Shown in pieces: positions 17,331-26,438 of a stretch of 64,000 nt of DNA. The DNA lies in contig NZ_JAFQ01000004.1 of the NCBI RefSeq assembly GCF_000526215.1, positions 5,518,001-5,582,000 of the forward strand. Reading direction: 5' to 3'. How positions within the stretch are numbered: the stretch's first letter is position 1; every line of letters starts with the position of its first letter. The notes below the pieces were generated by a model. It saw nothing but the letters and a program-made list of their open reading frames with translations. It did not search any database and was not told the origin of the DNA. The translations under genes were made by a program, and so were the position numbers. This DNA is from Nocardia sp. BMG51109 (GTDB lineage: Bacteria > Actinomycetota > Actinomycetes > Mycobacteriales > Mycobacteriaceae).

Positions 17331-18872
17331 ATGGACGTTGCGGAAACCCGGGTACTGGTCGTCGGCGCCGGCCCGGCGGGACTGGCCCTGGCCTGTGCGC
17401 TATGCCTGCACGGCATAGAGGTGCGGGTGGTCGATGCCGCGCCGGGCCCGGCATCGACGTCGCGGGCGAATATCCTGCATGCGCGCGGCGTCGAGGTCCT
17501 CGAGCGCCTCGGCAGCCTCGGGGATCTGCCGGAGCGTTCGCTCACCGCGCTCACCATCACCCAGTACCTCGACGGCCGGCCCGCGATCACGGTCCGGTTC
17601 GGCGACGCCGGCCTGGGCACGGCTCGCCCGGCGCTCTACGCCTCACAGGCCGACGTGGAGGCCCAGCTGCGCCGTCGATTGCAGGAACTGGGCGTCACGA
17701 TCGAATGGAACACCGCCGTGACCGACCTCGTCCGCACCGAGCACGGCGTCACCGCTACCTTCGGCGACGGCCGCACCATGCGATGCCGATGGCTGGCCGG
17801 ATGCGACGGCGCGCACAGCACCGTGCGGAAGCTGACCGGTATCGGATTCCCCGGCGTCCGCCTCACCGAACGATTCCTGCTGGCCGACGTGTACGCGGAC
17901 TGGCCTGTCGACCGCGCCGGCGGACACGGCTGGCCGCACCGGGACGGGCCGCTGTTCGCCGTGCCGATGCGCGAGGTCGGCCGCCCGGACAACCTGTGGC
18001 GGCTGATGGCCTACGACCCGGCCGGAGACGACGACGCGCAGACCACACAGCAGATCCTGGACCGCTTCCGCCGGCTGGTACCCGAACGCACCGGCCGCAC
18101 CGACATCCGAATCACCGGCGCCGCATGGACATCGGTGTTCCGCATCCACCGCCGCCTTGCCGACAGCTACCGCGACGGCCGGGTCTTCCTCGTCGGCGAC
18201 GCAGCCCATGTGCACAGCCCGCTCGGCGGGCAAGGGATCGTCACGGGAATCGGTGACGCGGAAAACCTCGCCTGGAAACTCGCCCTCGTCGCGCACGGAC
18301 GAGCCGCGGACGCGCTGCTGGACACCTATGAAGCCGAACGCCGCCCGGTGGCAACCGATGTGCTGCGGCGAACCACCACCGCGACACGACTCCAGGTCGG
18401 CGACAGCGCACTCATGCGCTTCCTGCGCCGGCGGCTGCTGATCCCGGTCGCCGCCCTCCCGTCGACGCAGCGCCGCGCCAGCCGGATCGCGTCGCAACTG
18501 TGGGTAACCTATCGCCGCGGCCCGCTGAGCCGAGGCGTCCGCTCCCGGACGGGGCGCGGCCCACGGCCCGGGGACCGTGTCCCGGACCTGCCCTGCACCC
18601 GCTCCGACGGCAGCCGCACCACCCTGCACACCGAACTGGGCCGGGCGTGGGCGCTGTTGCTCCCGTCCCACGATCTCACCGACCTCCTCGCCGGGATAAG
18701 GAAATACCTCGGCGACACCGTCACGCCCCTCATCCCCGACACACCCCACCGGCGAGACGTCTGGCTGGTCCGCCCCGACGCACACCTGGCCTGGCGCGGC
18801 ACCCTTCGCGCGAGCCCCCGCCTGGACCGATGGCTCGACGACGCGTTGCGGCACGGAACAGCCAGACCGTAA
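17331..18872 (+). CDS. FAD-dependent aromatic-ring monooxygenase (PheA/TfdB family)
   Basis: A 513-residue class A flavoprotein hydroxylase. The FAD-binding Rossmann motif is VLVVGAGPAGLALACAL near the start, the middle has GCDGAHSTVRKLTGI (DG motif), and GRVFLVGDAAHVHSPLGGQG is the GD motif. After residue 400 a thioredoxin-like C-terminal domain (RPGDRVPDLPCTRSDGSRT) marks the phenol hydroxylase/TfdB group. Such enzymes use NAD(P)H and O2 to hydroxylate phenolic or polyketide aromatic rings. ATG 17331 is clear. Control by the adjacent divergent TetR protein is likely. The exact substrate is unknown. Confidence 0.88.
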   Translation: MDVAETRVLVVGAGPAGLALACALCLHGIEVRVVDAAPGPASTSRANILHARGVEVLERLGSLGDLPERSLTALTITQYLDGRPAITVRFGDAGLGTARPALYASQADVEAQLRRRLQELGVTIEWNTAVTDLVRTEHGVTATFGDGRTMRCRWLAGCDGAHSTVRKLTGIGFPGVRLTERFLLADVYADWPVDRAGGHGWPHRDGPLFAVPMREVGRPDNLWRLMAYDPAGDDDAQTTQQILDRFRRLVPERTGRTDIRITGAAWTSVFRIHRRLADSYRDGRVFLVGDAAHVHSPLGGQGIVTGIGDAENLAWKLALVAHGRAADALLDTYEAERRPVATDVLRRTTTATRLQVGDSALMRFLRRRLLIPVAALPSTQRRASRIASQLWVTYRRGPLSRGVRSRTGRGPRPGDRVPDLPCTRSDGSRTTLHTELGRAWALLLPSHDLTDLLAGIRKYLGDTVTPLIPDTPHRRDVWLVRPDAHLAWRGTLRASPRLDRWLDDALRHGTARP

Positions 18873-18984
18873 CCCGGACATCCGGCAGCCGGAACCAGCG
18901 GCTCCGAGGGGCCACTGGTTGAGCCCGTACTGCGCGCGGGCTCCGGAACAAAACGGAGGCTAGGTCCGTTTCTAATCAAGAATT

Positions 18985-18999
18985 CGGAGGCATCCTCCG
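18985..18999. promoter_or_regulatory. Small palindrome upstream of the NADP-reductase-like gene
   Basis: CGGAGG-CAT-CCTCCG is a perfect 6-bp dyad 40 bases before the ATG at 19040, flanked by AT-rich sequence (AATT... and ...TATTGTCAA). It could be an operator or overlap the promoter; no regulator gene is adjacent. Confidence 0.4.
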
Positions 19000-19039
19000 T
19001 ATTGTCAACGAAATGAGATGGACCAGGGAAAGGCGCACT

Positions 19040-19789
19040 ATGAAAATCTCCGTTATCGGTGCCGGAGTGATCGGTAGCAACATCGCGCGCCGGCTCGGCG
19101 AGGCCGGACATGAGGTACTGGTCGCGGACGCCCGCGGGCCGGAGGCCGTCGCGGCCGACGTCCTGGCGGCAGGCGCTCGCGCGGTGGATCCGGACGACGC
19201 GACGCACGACAGGGAGGTCATCATCCTGTCGATTCCGTTCTCGAAGCAACCCGAACTCGCCGGCCTGCTCGCCACGGTCCCCGGTGAGACGGTGATCGTC
19301 GACACGTCCAACTACTATCCCGGCCTGACCGGCCACATCCGGGCGGTGGATGACGGGCAGGTCGAAAGCTTATGGAGCGCAGCACAACTCGGCCGCCCGA
19401 TCGTGAAGGCGTGGAATGCCGCGCTCGCGGGCACGCAGCAGACCAAGGGCCTTCCCGCCGGATCACCGGGCCGGATCGCCATTCCCGTCGCCGCCGATTC
19501 GGACCGGGCGCGCCGTACCGTCATGCGGCTCGTCGACGACACCGGCTTCGATCCCGTCGATGCCGGCGTGCTGGCCGAATCGTGGCGGCAGCAGCCGGGA
19601 ACGCCCGCCTACTGCACCGAACTGAACGCCGAGGAGCTGGAACGAGCCCTGGCCGAGGCCGACAAGGACGAAGCGCCCCGTACTCGCGACCGGCTCATGG
19701 AGCACTTCGCGAGCCTCACGCAGGCACCTGCACTGGACGAAGTCGTCGCGACCAACCGCGCCGCGCACCACCGGACCAGCTCCCGCTGA
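19040..19789 (+). CDS. NADPH:F420 oxidoreductase-like NAD(P)-binding protein
   Basis: A 249-residue protein starting MKISVIGAGVIGSNIARRLG, a classic N-terminal GxGxxG dinucleotide fold, followed by VIILSIPFSK and GETVIVDTSNYYPG. The middle segment VKAWNAALAGTQQTKGLPAG resembles F420-dependent NADP reductases (NADP_Rossmann_F420). ATG 19040 is chosen over an upstream in-frame ATG because the fold starts at its first residue. By family it would move hydride between NADPH and a deazaflavin or act on a related substrate. An F420-type LLM enzyme lies next door, but convergent. Confidence 0.75.
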   Translation: MKISVIGAGVIGSNIARRLGEAGHEVLVADARGPEAVAADVLAAGARAVDPDDATHDREVIILSIPFSKQPELAGLLATVPGETVIVDTSNYYPGLTGHIRAVDDGQVESLWSAAQLGRPIVKAWNAALAGTQQTKGLPAGSPGRIAIPVAADSDRARRTVMRLVDDTGFDPVDAGVLAESWRQQPGTPAYCTELNAEELERALAEADKDEAPRTRDRLMEHFASLTQAPALDEVVATNRAAHHRTSSR

Positions 19790-19811
19790 CCGGCTCGAGG
19801 CCCGGATAAGG

Positions 19812-19848
19812 ACGGCGACCGCGCGCCCACCGTGGGCACGGTCGCCGT
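19812..19848. terminator. Bidirectional terminator hairpin
   Basis: ACGGCGACCG pairs perfectly with CGGTCGCCGT across a 17-nt loop that itself can form GCCCAC/GTGGGC. It sits between two convergent genes (stops at 19789 and 19920), so it likely terminates both. Confidence 0.7.
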
Positions 19849-19919
19849 TCCTGCGTGGCGCGTCGCGCCTGTTCTCGTCCCGTCCGAGCAACCTTTGTTC
19901 ACGCTCGAACGGCTCGTGC

Positions 19920-20831
19920 TTATCCGCCCGCTGGGCCGGAAACTCGAGCCAGCGCCGGTGCGAGTTCGCGCAGCGCGGGTAGTGGGTCGGCGGCGGGGTC
20001 GTCGCCGAGGATCTGGATGACCACCTGGTCCGCGCCCGCGTCGAGGTGCTCGTTCACTCGCGCAACGACACTGTCCACGGTGCCGATGGCTACCAAGGCC
20101 TCGGCGAGTTTGTCCGAGCCACCGACGATCAGGTCGGACTCGTCGAACCCGTGGCGTCGCCACGAATTCCGGTAGTTCGGCAGCTGCGAGTAGACGTGCA
20201 GATGCTGGTGCGCGCGACGCAGACCGGTCTCCCGGTCGGAGGTGAGCGCGACGGCCTGCTCGGTCACCAGCCACTTGCCGGGGCCCAGTAGTTCGCGAGC
20301 GCCCGCGGTGTGTTCCGGGGTCACCAGGTAGGGGTGCGCACCGTCCGCGGCGGTGCCGGACAGCTCGATCATCTTGGGGCCCAGCGCCGCCAGCAGCCGC
20401 GCGGGACGCTGTGCGCCCGGCTCGACCTCGGCGGGGACCGCTTCCATCGCTCCCAAGTACTCCCGCATCGTGGCCAGCGGTTTACTGTACGAGCCGGCGT
20501 AGCTGTGCTCCACCAACGGCGCGTGGCTGACACCCAGTCCGAGAACGAAACGGCCCGGGTACAGTGCCCCGAGCGTGCGAGCCCCGGATTCGGCGGCACG
20601 AGGGCCACGCGCGTGAATGTTGGCGATCCCGGTGCCGATCACCAGCCGCTCGGTGCCGCCGAGCAACGCGGCGGCCTGGGTGAACGCCTCCTTGAAACCC
20701 GCTTCACCGTAGAACAGCGAAGCGTAGCCGAGTCGCTCGATCTCGCGGGCTCGGGCGATCACGTCGGTGATCGGCACCATATCGCTGGTCCACCAGACGC
20801 CGACACGACTGCCGAAATTGATCTCGGTCAT
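19920..20831 (-). CDS. LLM-class F420-dependent oxidoreductase
   Basis: A 303-residue TIM-barrel protein of the luciferase-like family. ATG 20831 begins MTEINFGSRVGVWWTSD; later segments LVIGTGIANIHARGPRAAES and GRFVLGLGVSHAPLVEH match the small F420-using group rather than FMN two-component enzymes. It would oxidize or reduce an alcohol, ketone or enoate with coenzyme F420. It is the last of four tail-to-head minus-strand genes (ligase, thiolase, SDR, this), an operon that starts at the motif near 24606. Confidence 0.83.
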   Translation of the reverse strand: MTEINFGSRVGVWWTSDMVPITDVIARAREIERLGYASLFYGEAGFKEAFTQAAALLGGTERLVIGTGIANIHARGPRAAESGARTLGALYPGRFVLGLGVSHAPLVEHSYAGSYSKPLATMREYLGAMEAVPAEVEPGAQRPARLLAALGPKMIELSGTAADGAHPYLVTPEHTAGARELLGPGKWLVTEQAVALTSDRETGLRRAHQHLHVYSQLPNYRNSWRRHGFDESDLIVGGSDKLAEALVAIGTVDSVVARVNEHLDAGADQVVIQILGDDPAADPLPALRELAPALARVSGPAGG

Positions 20832-20877
20832 CGCAGACTCCTCCTTCTCCGATCTCGAACGTACGCTGTGGGCCCGG

Positions 20878-21639
20878 TCATCGAGGTGCCATCCGGATCG
20901 CCCCGTCGAGCCGGATGACCTCGCCGTTGAGCATCGGGTTCTCGACGATATGTCGTACCAGCGCACCGAATTCGGCCGGGTCTCCGAGCCTGGACGGATG
21001 TGGTACCTGTGCGCCGAGGGACTGTCTGACGTCCTCCGGGAGCGTTTTCAGCAGCGGCGTGTCGAAGGTGCCGGGAGCGATCGTCGCTACGCGGATCCGG
21101 TGCCTGGCGAGTTCGCGTGCGATGGGCAGCGCCATGGACACGATTCCGCCTTTGGCGGCGGCGTAGGCGGGCTGGCCGATCTGCCCGTCGAAGGCCGCGA
21201 CCGAGGAGGTGTTGACGATGACGCCGCGTTCGCCGTCGACGCTCTCCGTCGCCGCGATTCTCTCCGCGGCGAGCCTGATGACGTTGAATGTGCCGGTCAA
21301 GTTGATCCTGACGATGCGCTCGAAGCCGTCGAGGGGGAGCGGCCCATCCTTGCCCAGGACCTTTCCGGGCGGCCCGATTCCCGCGCAGTTGACGACGATG
21401 CGGAGCGGACCACGCTCGGCCAGGATGTCCAGCGCCCGGGTCACGTCGTCGGTGGAAGTGACATCCGCGGGCACGAAAGTCAGTGCCCCGCTGTGTTTTT
21501 CTCGAATTTCTGCGCCGGGGGAGGAGGGCAGGTCCAGCACGCCGACATGGGCGCCGGCCTCGAGCAAGACCTCGGTGGTGGCGAGTCCGAGGCCGGACGC
21601 ACCGCCGGTCACGAGTGCAATCGTGTTGTCCAGCTTCAT
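20878..21639 (-). CDS. SDR 3-hydroxyacyl-CoA dehydrogenase-like (HSD10 type)
   Basis: A 253-residue short-chain dehydrogenase. The cofactor motif is ALVTGGASGLGLATTEVL, the NNAG equivalent is VVNCAGIG, and the catalytic Ser-Tyr-Lys appear in NTSSVAAFDGQIGQPAYAAAKGG. The ending FGALVRHIVENPMLNGEVIR and LDGAIRMAPR is characteristic of type II 3-hydroxyacyl-CoA dehydrogenases. Lying 12 bp after a thiolase and below a CoA ligase, it fits the third step of beta-oxidation. ATG 21639. Confidence 0.85.
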   Translation of the reverse strand: MKLDNTIALVTGGASGLGLATTEVLLEAGAHVGVLDLPSSPGAEIREKHSGALTFVPADVTSTDDVTRALDILAERGPLRIVVNCAGIGPPGKVLGKDGPLPLDGFERIVRINLTGTFNVIRLAAERIAATESVDGERGVIVNTSSVAAFDGQIGQPAYAAAKGGIVSMALPIARELARHRIRVATIAPGTFDTPLLKTLPEDVRQSLGAQVPHPSRLGDPAEFGALVRHIVENPMLNGEVIRLDGAIRMAPR

Positions 21640-21651
21640 GATTACGTTCTT

Positions 21652-22842
21652 TCAGAGTCGTTCGATGAGGGTGGCGTTGGCCATGCCGCCGCCCTCGCAC
21701 ATGGTCTGTAGCCCGTACCGTCCGCCGGTCGCTTCGAGGTAGGCGAGCATCGATCCGAGGAGCCGGCCGCCGGAGGCGCCGAGCGGATGGCCGAGGGCAA
21801 TTGCGCCGCCGGCGGGATTGAGGCGTTCCGGGTCGGTGTCGAAGTGGCTCTGCCACATCAGCGGAACGGGTGCGAACGCCTCGTTCACCTCGTAGGTGTC
21901 GATGTCGGACAGTCGCAATCCGCTGCGGTCGAGGATCTTCTCGGTGGCCGGAATCGGGCCGGTCAGCATCAGCAGGGGATCGCTGCCGACGACCGCGAAG
22001 CTGTGGAACCGGGCCCGCGGTGTGAGACCCAGTGCGGCTGCTTGCTTTTCGCTCATGATGAGTGCGGCCGAGGCGCCGTCTGTCAGCGGCGAGGAGTTAC
22101 CGGCGGTAATCGACCAGTTGATCTCGGGGAAGCGGGCCGTCATCTCGGCGCTCTCGAACACCGGCCGCAACGTCGACAGCGACTCGGGAGTGGTTGCGGG
22201 ACGTACTGTCTCGTCGAGGTCGATGACGGCCGGTGCGCCCGCGGCGTCGGTGGTGGGCACGCCGACGATCTGTGCGGCCTGCTGAGCCGCGGCGACCTCG
22301 GCGGCCAGGCGATGTGAGCGGGCCGCGTATTCGTCGAGCTGTTCTCGGTCGAATTTCCCCCGGGCGGCGACGAGTTCGGCGCCGATGCCCTGTGTCACGA
22401 GTCCGTCCGGGTACCGGGCGGCGAGCGGACCGGCCGCGGGGTCCTCGTCGCCGGCGTTGGAGAACATCGGTGCGCGGCTCATCGATTCGACACCACACGC
22501 GATCACGATGTCGTACGCGCCTGCGGCGACACCCTGCGCTGCGAAAGCGGCTGCCTGCTGGCTGGATCCGCACTGGCGATCGATCGTCGTGGCCGGTACG
22601 GATACGGGGAATCCCGCGGCCAGGACGGCGGTTCGTCCGATGTTCAAAGCTTGTTCGCCGGATTGCGTGACGCAGCCGGTGATGACGTCGTCAACCAGTG
22701 CCGGATCGAGGTCGTGTTTCTCGACGAGTGTCCGCAGCAGGCCGGCGAGGAGAGTGGCCGGGTGCACGGCCGACAGTGCGCCGCCGGGCTTTCCTTTCGC
22801 GGACGGAGTGCGTACGACGTCGACGATGACTGCTGTGCTCAC
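21652..22842 (-). CDS. Acetyl-CoA C-acyltransferase (thiolase)
   Basis: A 396-residue thiolase that would cleave 3-ketoacyl-CoA. The nucleophilic Cys is in TIDRQCGSSQQAAAFAAQG, the His in GGAIALGHPLGASG, and the second Cys in LQTMCEGGGMANATL, so the catalytic set is complete. GTG 22842 (VSTAVIVDVVRTPSAKGKPG) is the start. It lies 26 bp after the CoA ligase and 12 bp before the SDR dehydrogenase, completing a small beta-oxidation operon. Confidence 0.9.
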   Translation of the reverse strand: MSTAVIVDVVRTPSAKGKPGGALSAVHPATLLAGLLRTLVEKHDLDPALVDDVITGCVTQSGEQALNIGRTAVLAAGFPVSVPATTIDRQCGSSQQAAAFAAQGVAAGAYDIVIACGVESMSRAPMFSNAGDEDPAAGPLAARYPDGLVTQGIGAELVAARGKFDREQLDEYAARSHRLAAEVAAAQQAAQIVGVPTTDAAGAPAVIDLDETVRPATTPESLSTLRPVFESAEMTARFPEINWSITAGNSSPLTDGASAALIMSEKQAAALGLTPRARFHSFAVVGSDPLLMLTGPIPATEKILDRSGLRLSDIDTYEVNEAFAPVPLMWQSHFDTDPERLNPAGGAIALGHPLGASGGRLLGSMLAYLEATGGRYGLQTMCEGGGMANATLIERL

Positions 22843-22868
22843 GGGAGCTCCTCCATGATTCAGGTCGT

Positions 22869-24494
22869 TCAGGACGCACCGCCGTCGGACTTCGGTGCCG
22901 CCGGACGGACGCGTTCGGGCCGGGCCCAGGTGCCGGGCCCTCGGCCACGCTCACGGAGTTCGCCCTTGCGGACCCGCTCGGTCGCCGTCTTCGGCAGTCC
23001 GTCGACAACCTCGATGAAGCGCGGCCGCATGAACTCGGCCAACCGGCCGGACAGAAACTCGGCCAGAGCCGCTTCGTCGATGCGCTGCGACGGTCTCGGG
23101 ACGACGAAGGCCATCACCTCCTGCTCGCCCCACTCCGAGTCCACGCCCACCACCGCGCACTCCAGCACGTCGGGATGCTGCAGCACGGCCGCCTCGACCT
23201 CGACCGAGGAGATGTTCTCACCGCGGCGGCGCAGCGAATCCTTGAGACGATCTACGAGGTAGTAGTTGCCCTGCCGATCACGACGGAACTGGTCGCCGGT
23301 GTGGAACCACAGGTTGCGCCAGGCGGCGACGGTCGCCTCCGGGTTTCGCCAGTATCCGGTCGCGAAGTGCCACGGTTCCCGCGGCCGCAGAATGAGTTCG
23401 CCGACCTCGCCGTCCGGGACCTCGTGATCGAACTCGTCGACGATCCTGGCCTCGAACCCGTCGCGCAAGCGACCGCAACTCTGCGGGATGCTGACGTCAC
23501 AGTCGACCGCGGCGATCGGCGCGCAGACCTCGGTCATCCCCCATTGCGTGGTCACCAGGACGTCGTGCCGTTTCTTGAAGTCCTCCACCTCCGGGATCAC
23601 CGGAATCATCTGCACCAGCCGCAGCGGCGTCGACTCCGGCTGGACGTCGTGGCGGTTGACGAAATTAGCCATCGCTGCGAGCAGCAGCGTGAGGGTGCAC
23701 TGGTGCTTCTCGATGTCCGCCCAGAAGGCATCGGTGGAGAACCGCTCGCGAAGCACAGCTCGCCCACGTACCCGGGCCGCAGTGATCAAGTTGGCACGAT
23801 ACGTGATGTGGGACGGCGGAAACGGGAGGTAGACGACGTCCTCATGACTGAGGACGGATGGCGGGAAGACCCCGAAAGACGCCTCCTTCAACTGGGCGAA
23901 GGGTACGACGACCCCTTTGGACAAGCCCGTCGTGCCCGAGGTGTAGAGGATGCAGGCGGCCGCGTGCCCCGGTATCGGGCCGCCGGACCACGTGCCCGCG
24001 GCGTCCCTCGCCGCACCGAGGACGGCGTCTGCCCGGACGACTACCGTGGAGCCTTCGGAACGGAGATCGCTGTCGCCGCCGATGACGATGACGTGCTCGA
24101 CATTCGGCGCTCGGACCAGCGCTTCTCGGACTCCGGCGAAGTACCGATGGTCGACGACGGCGACCCGGGCCCGGGTGTCACCGACGATGTGATCGAGGAC
24201 CGCACCCCGGTACGCGGGGTTCGCCGACGCCTCGATGGCGCCGACGTAGGCTGTGCCGCACCACAATTCGACCGAGGCCACCGACGACGCCACGAACGTC
24301 AGGACGGTGTCGCCCGCGGCCACCCCGAGGTCGTTCAAGGCTTGCCGCCACGCCAGAGCGTTCGCGTGGACCTCGCCGTACGTGCGGACGGGCCCGTCGA
24401 CCTCCTCGAGGCAGACGGCGTCCGGCGACTCCGCGGCGATCTCGGCGATCATGTCGGGGTACGCCTCGGCCGTCTGCGCTCTTTCGGGGCTCAC
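22869..24494 (-). CDS. Acyl-CoA synthetase (AMP-binding, CaiC-like)
   Basis: A 541-residue adenylate-forming ligase that activates a carboxylic acid as its CoA ester. The P-loop is ILYTSGTTGLSKGVVV, the A5 region is TTQWGMTEVCAPI, and the hinge is YYLVDRLKDSLRRRGENISS with the catalytic lysine near the end (KTATERVRKGELRERG). The pattern resembles carnitine/crotonobetaine-type ligases, but the substrate cannot be read off. GTG 24494 starts it. It heads the four-gene minus-strand operon; the shared motif at 24606-24627 lies 112 bp upstream. Confidence 0.88.
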   Translation of the reverse strand: MSPERAQTAEAYPDMIAEIAAESPDAVCLEEVDGPVRTYGEVHANALAWRQALNDLGVAAGDTVLTFVASSVASVELWCGTAYVGAIEASANPAYRGAVLDHIVGDTRARVAVVDHRYFAGVREALVRAPNVEHVIVIGGDSDLRSEGSTVVVRADAVLGAARDAAGTWSGGPIPGHAAACILYTSGTTGLSKGVVVPFAQLKEASFGVFPPSVLSHEDVVYLPFPPSHITYRANLITAARVRGRAVLRERFSTDAFWADIEKHQCTLTLLLAAMANFVNRHDVQPESTPLRLVQMIPVIPEVEDFKKRHDVLVTTQWGMTEVCAPIAAVDCDVSIPQSCGRLRDGFEARIVDEFDHEVPDGEVGELILRPREPWHFATGYWRNPEATVAAWRNLWFHTGDQFRRDRQGNYYLVDRLKDSLRRRGENISSVEVEAAVLQHPDVLECAVVGVDSEWGEQEVMAFVVPRPSQRIDEAALAEFLSGRLAEFMRPRFIEVVDGLPKTATERVRKGELRERGRGPGTWARPERVRPAAPKSDGGAS

Positions 24495-24605
24495 TAGCTC
24501 TCCTGATGAATGTTCGTCGTGACCGGGCGCCGCGCCCGTCGTCCCCGTGGCAGGGAGTCTGCATCACCGGCGTGTGGCACTGGTGGAAGGAATGCGACGG
24601 CCACA

Positions 24606-24627
24606 ATACTGACCAAACTTGTCCAAA
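24606..24627 (-). promoter_or_regulatory. Cluster regulatory motif, site A
   Basis: On the minus strand: TTTGGAC-AAGTTTG-GTCAGTAT, followed by TGTGG. The TATTGT within GTCAGTATTGTGG is a plausible -10 element, so a repressor bound here would cover the promoter of the ligase-thiolase-SDR-LLM operon. Confidence 0.75.
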
Positions 24628-24766
24628 TCAAGCGTGTTGCTAGGTATATGGAGGTTCTGGCGAAGCCGTTTATCCGATCATTATAGTAGCGGTGCAGGGC
24701 CTGGGTGCAGGTAGGGGCATATCCGAGGTGTCAACGGTCCGACGGAAAGCGCGGCACCCTTCCAAA

Positions 24767-24788
24767 TTTGGACGACTCATGTCAGTAT
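24767..24788 (+). promoter_or_regulatory. Cluster regulatory motif, site B
   Basis: TTTGGAC-GACTCAT-GTCAGTAT followed by AGTGG, with TATAGT as possible -10. It faces the SDR at 24940 and is the divergent partner of site A. Confidence 0.75.
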
Positions 24789-24939
24789 AGTGGCCGTCAC
24801 ATCGCATGGACTGTCGGGCTCGGTGAAATCGACTCACTTCCAGGGCTCGATCGTCCCGAGTGGACGGCTCGGGCCGAGCACTTCTACCAGGTGGGCCCGC
24901 AAACGCCGCCCTGGTCCTACAGGAGAACGGAGTTTCGCA

Positions 24940-25782
24940 ATGGCGGGACGCGTCGACGGCAAGGTCGCCTTCATCACTGGTGCGGCGCGCGGTCAGGGAC
25001 GCAGCCACGCGATCCGGTTGGCGCAGGAGGGCGCCGACATCATCGCGGTGGACATCTGCGAGGACATCCCGGACAGTCCCTATGCGGGAGCCACCGAGTC
25101 CGACCTCGCCGAGACGGTGCAACAGGTCGAGGCCCTGGGCCGCCGCATCGTGGCGAGGAAGGCCGACGTCCGCGACTACGCGGGGCTGCAGCAGGTGGTC
25201 GACGACGGCGTCGCTCGGCTCGGCAGGCTCGACATCGTCTGCGCCAACGCTGGAATCGCCGGGATCACCAGCCGGCCGCAGTCGGTCTGGGAGTACGACG
25301 CCGCAACGTGGCAGACGATGATCGACATCAACCTGACCGGGGTGTGGCACACGGCGAAGGCGGCGGTTCCGCACCTCCTCGCGAACAACGGCGGCTCGGT
25401 CATTCTCACCAGTTCGGCGGCGGGGCAGAAGGCGTACGCGAATATCGGGCACTACGTCGCGGCCAAGCACGGCGTGATCGGATTGATGCGTGCGCTCGCG
25501 CTGGAATTGTCGCCGCACGGCATCCGTGCCAACGCGGTGAATCCCACACAGGTGGACACGCCCATGATCCAGAACGAGGCTATGCGCCGGCTGTTCCGGC
25601 CCGATCTCGAACATCCGACGAAAGAGGATTTCGCGCCGGCCTCGCAAACGGTGAACGCGCTCCCGATCCCCTGGGTGGATTCCGTGGACGTCAGCAACGC
25701 CGTGCTCTTTCTGGCCTCCGACGACTCCCGGTACATCACCGGTGTGGCTCTGCCGGTAGACGCGGGTTCCCTCCTCAAATAA
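24940..25782 (+). CDS. Mycofactocin-coupled SDR (carveol dehydrogenase type)
   Basis: A 280-residue SDR starting MAGRVDGKVAFITGAARGQG, the hallmark of the mycofactocin-associated subfamily. After the Rossmann motif it has the subfamily insertion (VDICEDIPDSPYAGATESDL) rather than a short loop; the catalytic region is SSAAGQKAYANIGHYVAAKH. These enzymes keep NAD bound and pass electrons to mycofactocin, oxidizing alcohols such as carveol. AGGAGAACGG precedes ATG 24940. Site B lies upstream, and an NTF2-like gene follows 40 bp downstream. No mycofactocin biosynthesis genes are in the window, so they would have to be elsewhere. Confidence 0.88.
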   Translation: MAGRVDGKVAFITGAARGQGRSHAIRLAQEGADIIAVDICEDIPDSPYAGATESDLAETVQQVEALGRRIVARKADVRDYAGLQQVVDDGVARLGRLDIVCANAGIAGITSRPQSVWEYDAATWQTMIDINLTGVWHTAKAAVPHLLANNGGSVILTSSAAGQKAYANIGHYVAAKHGVIGLMRALALELSPHGIRANAVNPTQVDTPMIQNEAMRRLFRPDLEHPTKEDFAPASQTVNALPIPWVDSVDVSNAVLFLASDDSRYITGVALPVDAGSLLK

Positions 25783-25822
25783 TCCGAACAGGTCGCCGAT
25801 GCTCGACGAGAGAACGGAATAT

Positions 25823-26362
25823 ATGTCGCTGACAGATGCACAGTTGACCGAACTGTGGGACAAACAGGCGCTCCACGACAACCTGATGATGTATGTGCGG
25901 GGTGCGGACCGGCACGACCGCGAGCTGATGAGGTCGACGTACTGGCCGGACTCCTTCGACGACCACGGTGGTTACGTCGGCGACGGCCAGGGGTGGGCCG
26001 ATGCGGCCATGACCTGGCACGACAAGATCTACAGCTGCAACCATCACGTCTCCAACGTCCTGTCCGAGATCGACGGCAACCGGGCCAGGCGCGAGAGCAT
26101 GTTCGTGTGCGTGGTCCCGTTCGAAGAGCCCGAGGTGACCATGTTCCAGGCCGGCCGCTACCGCGACCTGTGCGAGAAACGGGACGGCGTGTGGAAGATC
26201 CTGCACCGCACCTGCGTCTGGGACTGGATCGACGTCAGGCCGATCAACTCGGACTGGGACATCGTCAACGTGCCTCGCGTGTCGCACTGGGGAGCCTGGT
26301 ATCCCGAGGATCCGATCTACCTGGACTGGATCGAGAGCCCGCCGACCGAATTCCCCCGGTAG
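25823..26362 (+). CDS. SnoaL/NTF2-like protein
   Basis: A 179-residue NTF2-fold protein: MSLTDAQLTELWDKQALHDN, then YVRGADRHDRELMRSTYWPD and HHVSNVLSEIDGN, with YRDLCEKRDGVWKILHRTCVW. This is the pattern of the SnoaL_4 group, which includes cyclases, dehydratases and small hydrolases, and the conserved D/H pairs needed for acid-base chemistry are visible. ATG 25823 matches the family start; an in-frame ATG at 25799 would add eight residues. It is probably cotranscribed with the upstream SDR and may act on the same substrate. Confidence 0.8.
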   Translation: MSLTDAQLTELWDKQALHDNLMMYVRGADRHDRELMRSTYWPDSFDDHGGYVGDGQGWADAAMTWHDKIYSCNHHVSNVLSEIDGNRARRESMFVCVVPFEEPEVTMFQAGRYRDLCEKRDGVWKILHRTCVWDWIDVRPINSDWDIVNVPRVSHWGAWYPEDPIYLDWIESPPTEFPR

Positions 26363-26378
26363 TCAGGCGATACGCCGA

Positions 26379-26430
26379 CCCCGGGTGAGTGGAAATCCGT
26401 AGCGGTACAGGGTTTTCCACTCACCCGGGG
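26379..26430. terminator. Strong bidirectional terminator, 17-bp stem
   Basis: CCCCGGGTGAGTGGAAA (26379-26395) pairs perfectly with TTTCCACTCACCCGGGG (26414-26430) across an 18-nt loop. It separates the convergent NTF2-like gene (stop 26362) and zinc ADH (stop 26439), and A/T runs flank the stem on the loop side. Confidence 0.85.
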
Positions 26431-26438
26431 TTCGTCAT

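Larger units (their letters stand above)
24495..24939. other. Divergent control region with two copies of the cluster motif
   Basis: A 445-bp gap between the minus-strand ligase operon and the plus-strand SDR gene. It holds one motif copy facing each way (24606-24627 minus, 24767-24788 plus) and otherwise no gene that I can support. Confidence 0.6.

Noticed and set aside
24767..24788. Reading TTGGAC and TATAGT of the cluster motif as a -35/-10 pair
   Set aside because: The spacing is about 12 bp rather than 17, so the left arm is better explained as an operator half-site.
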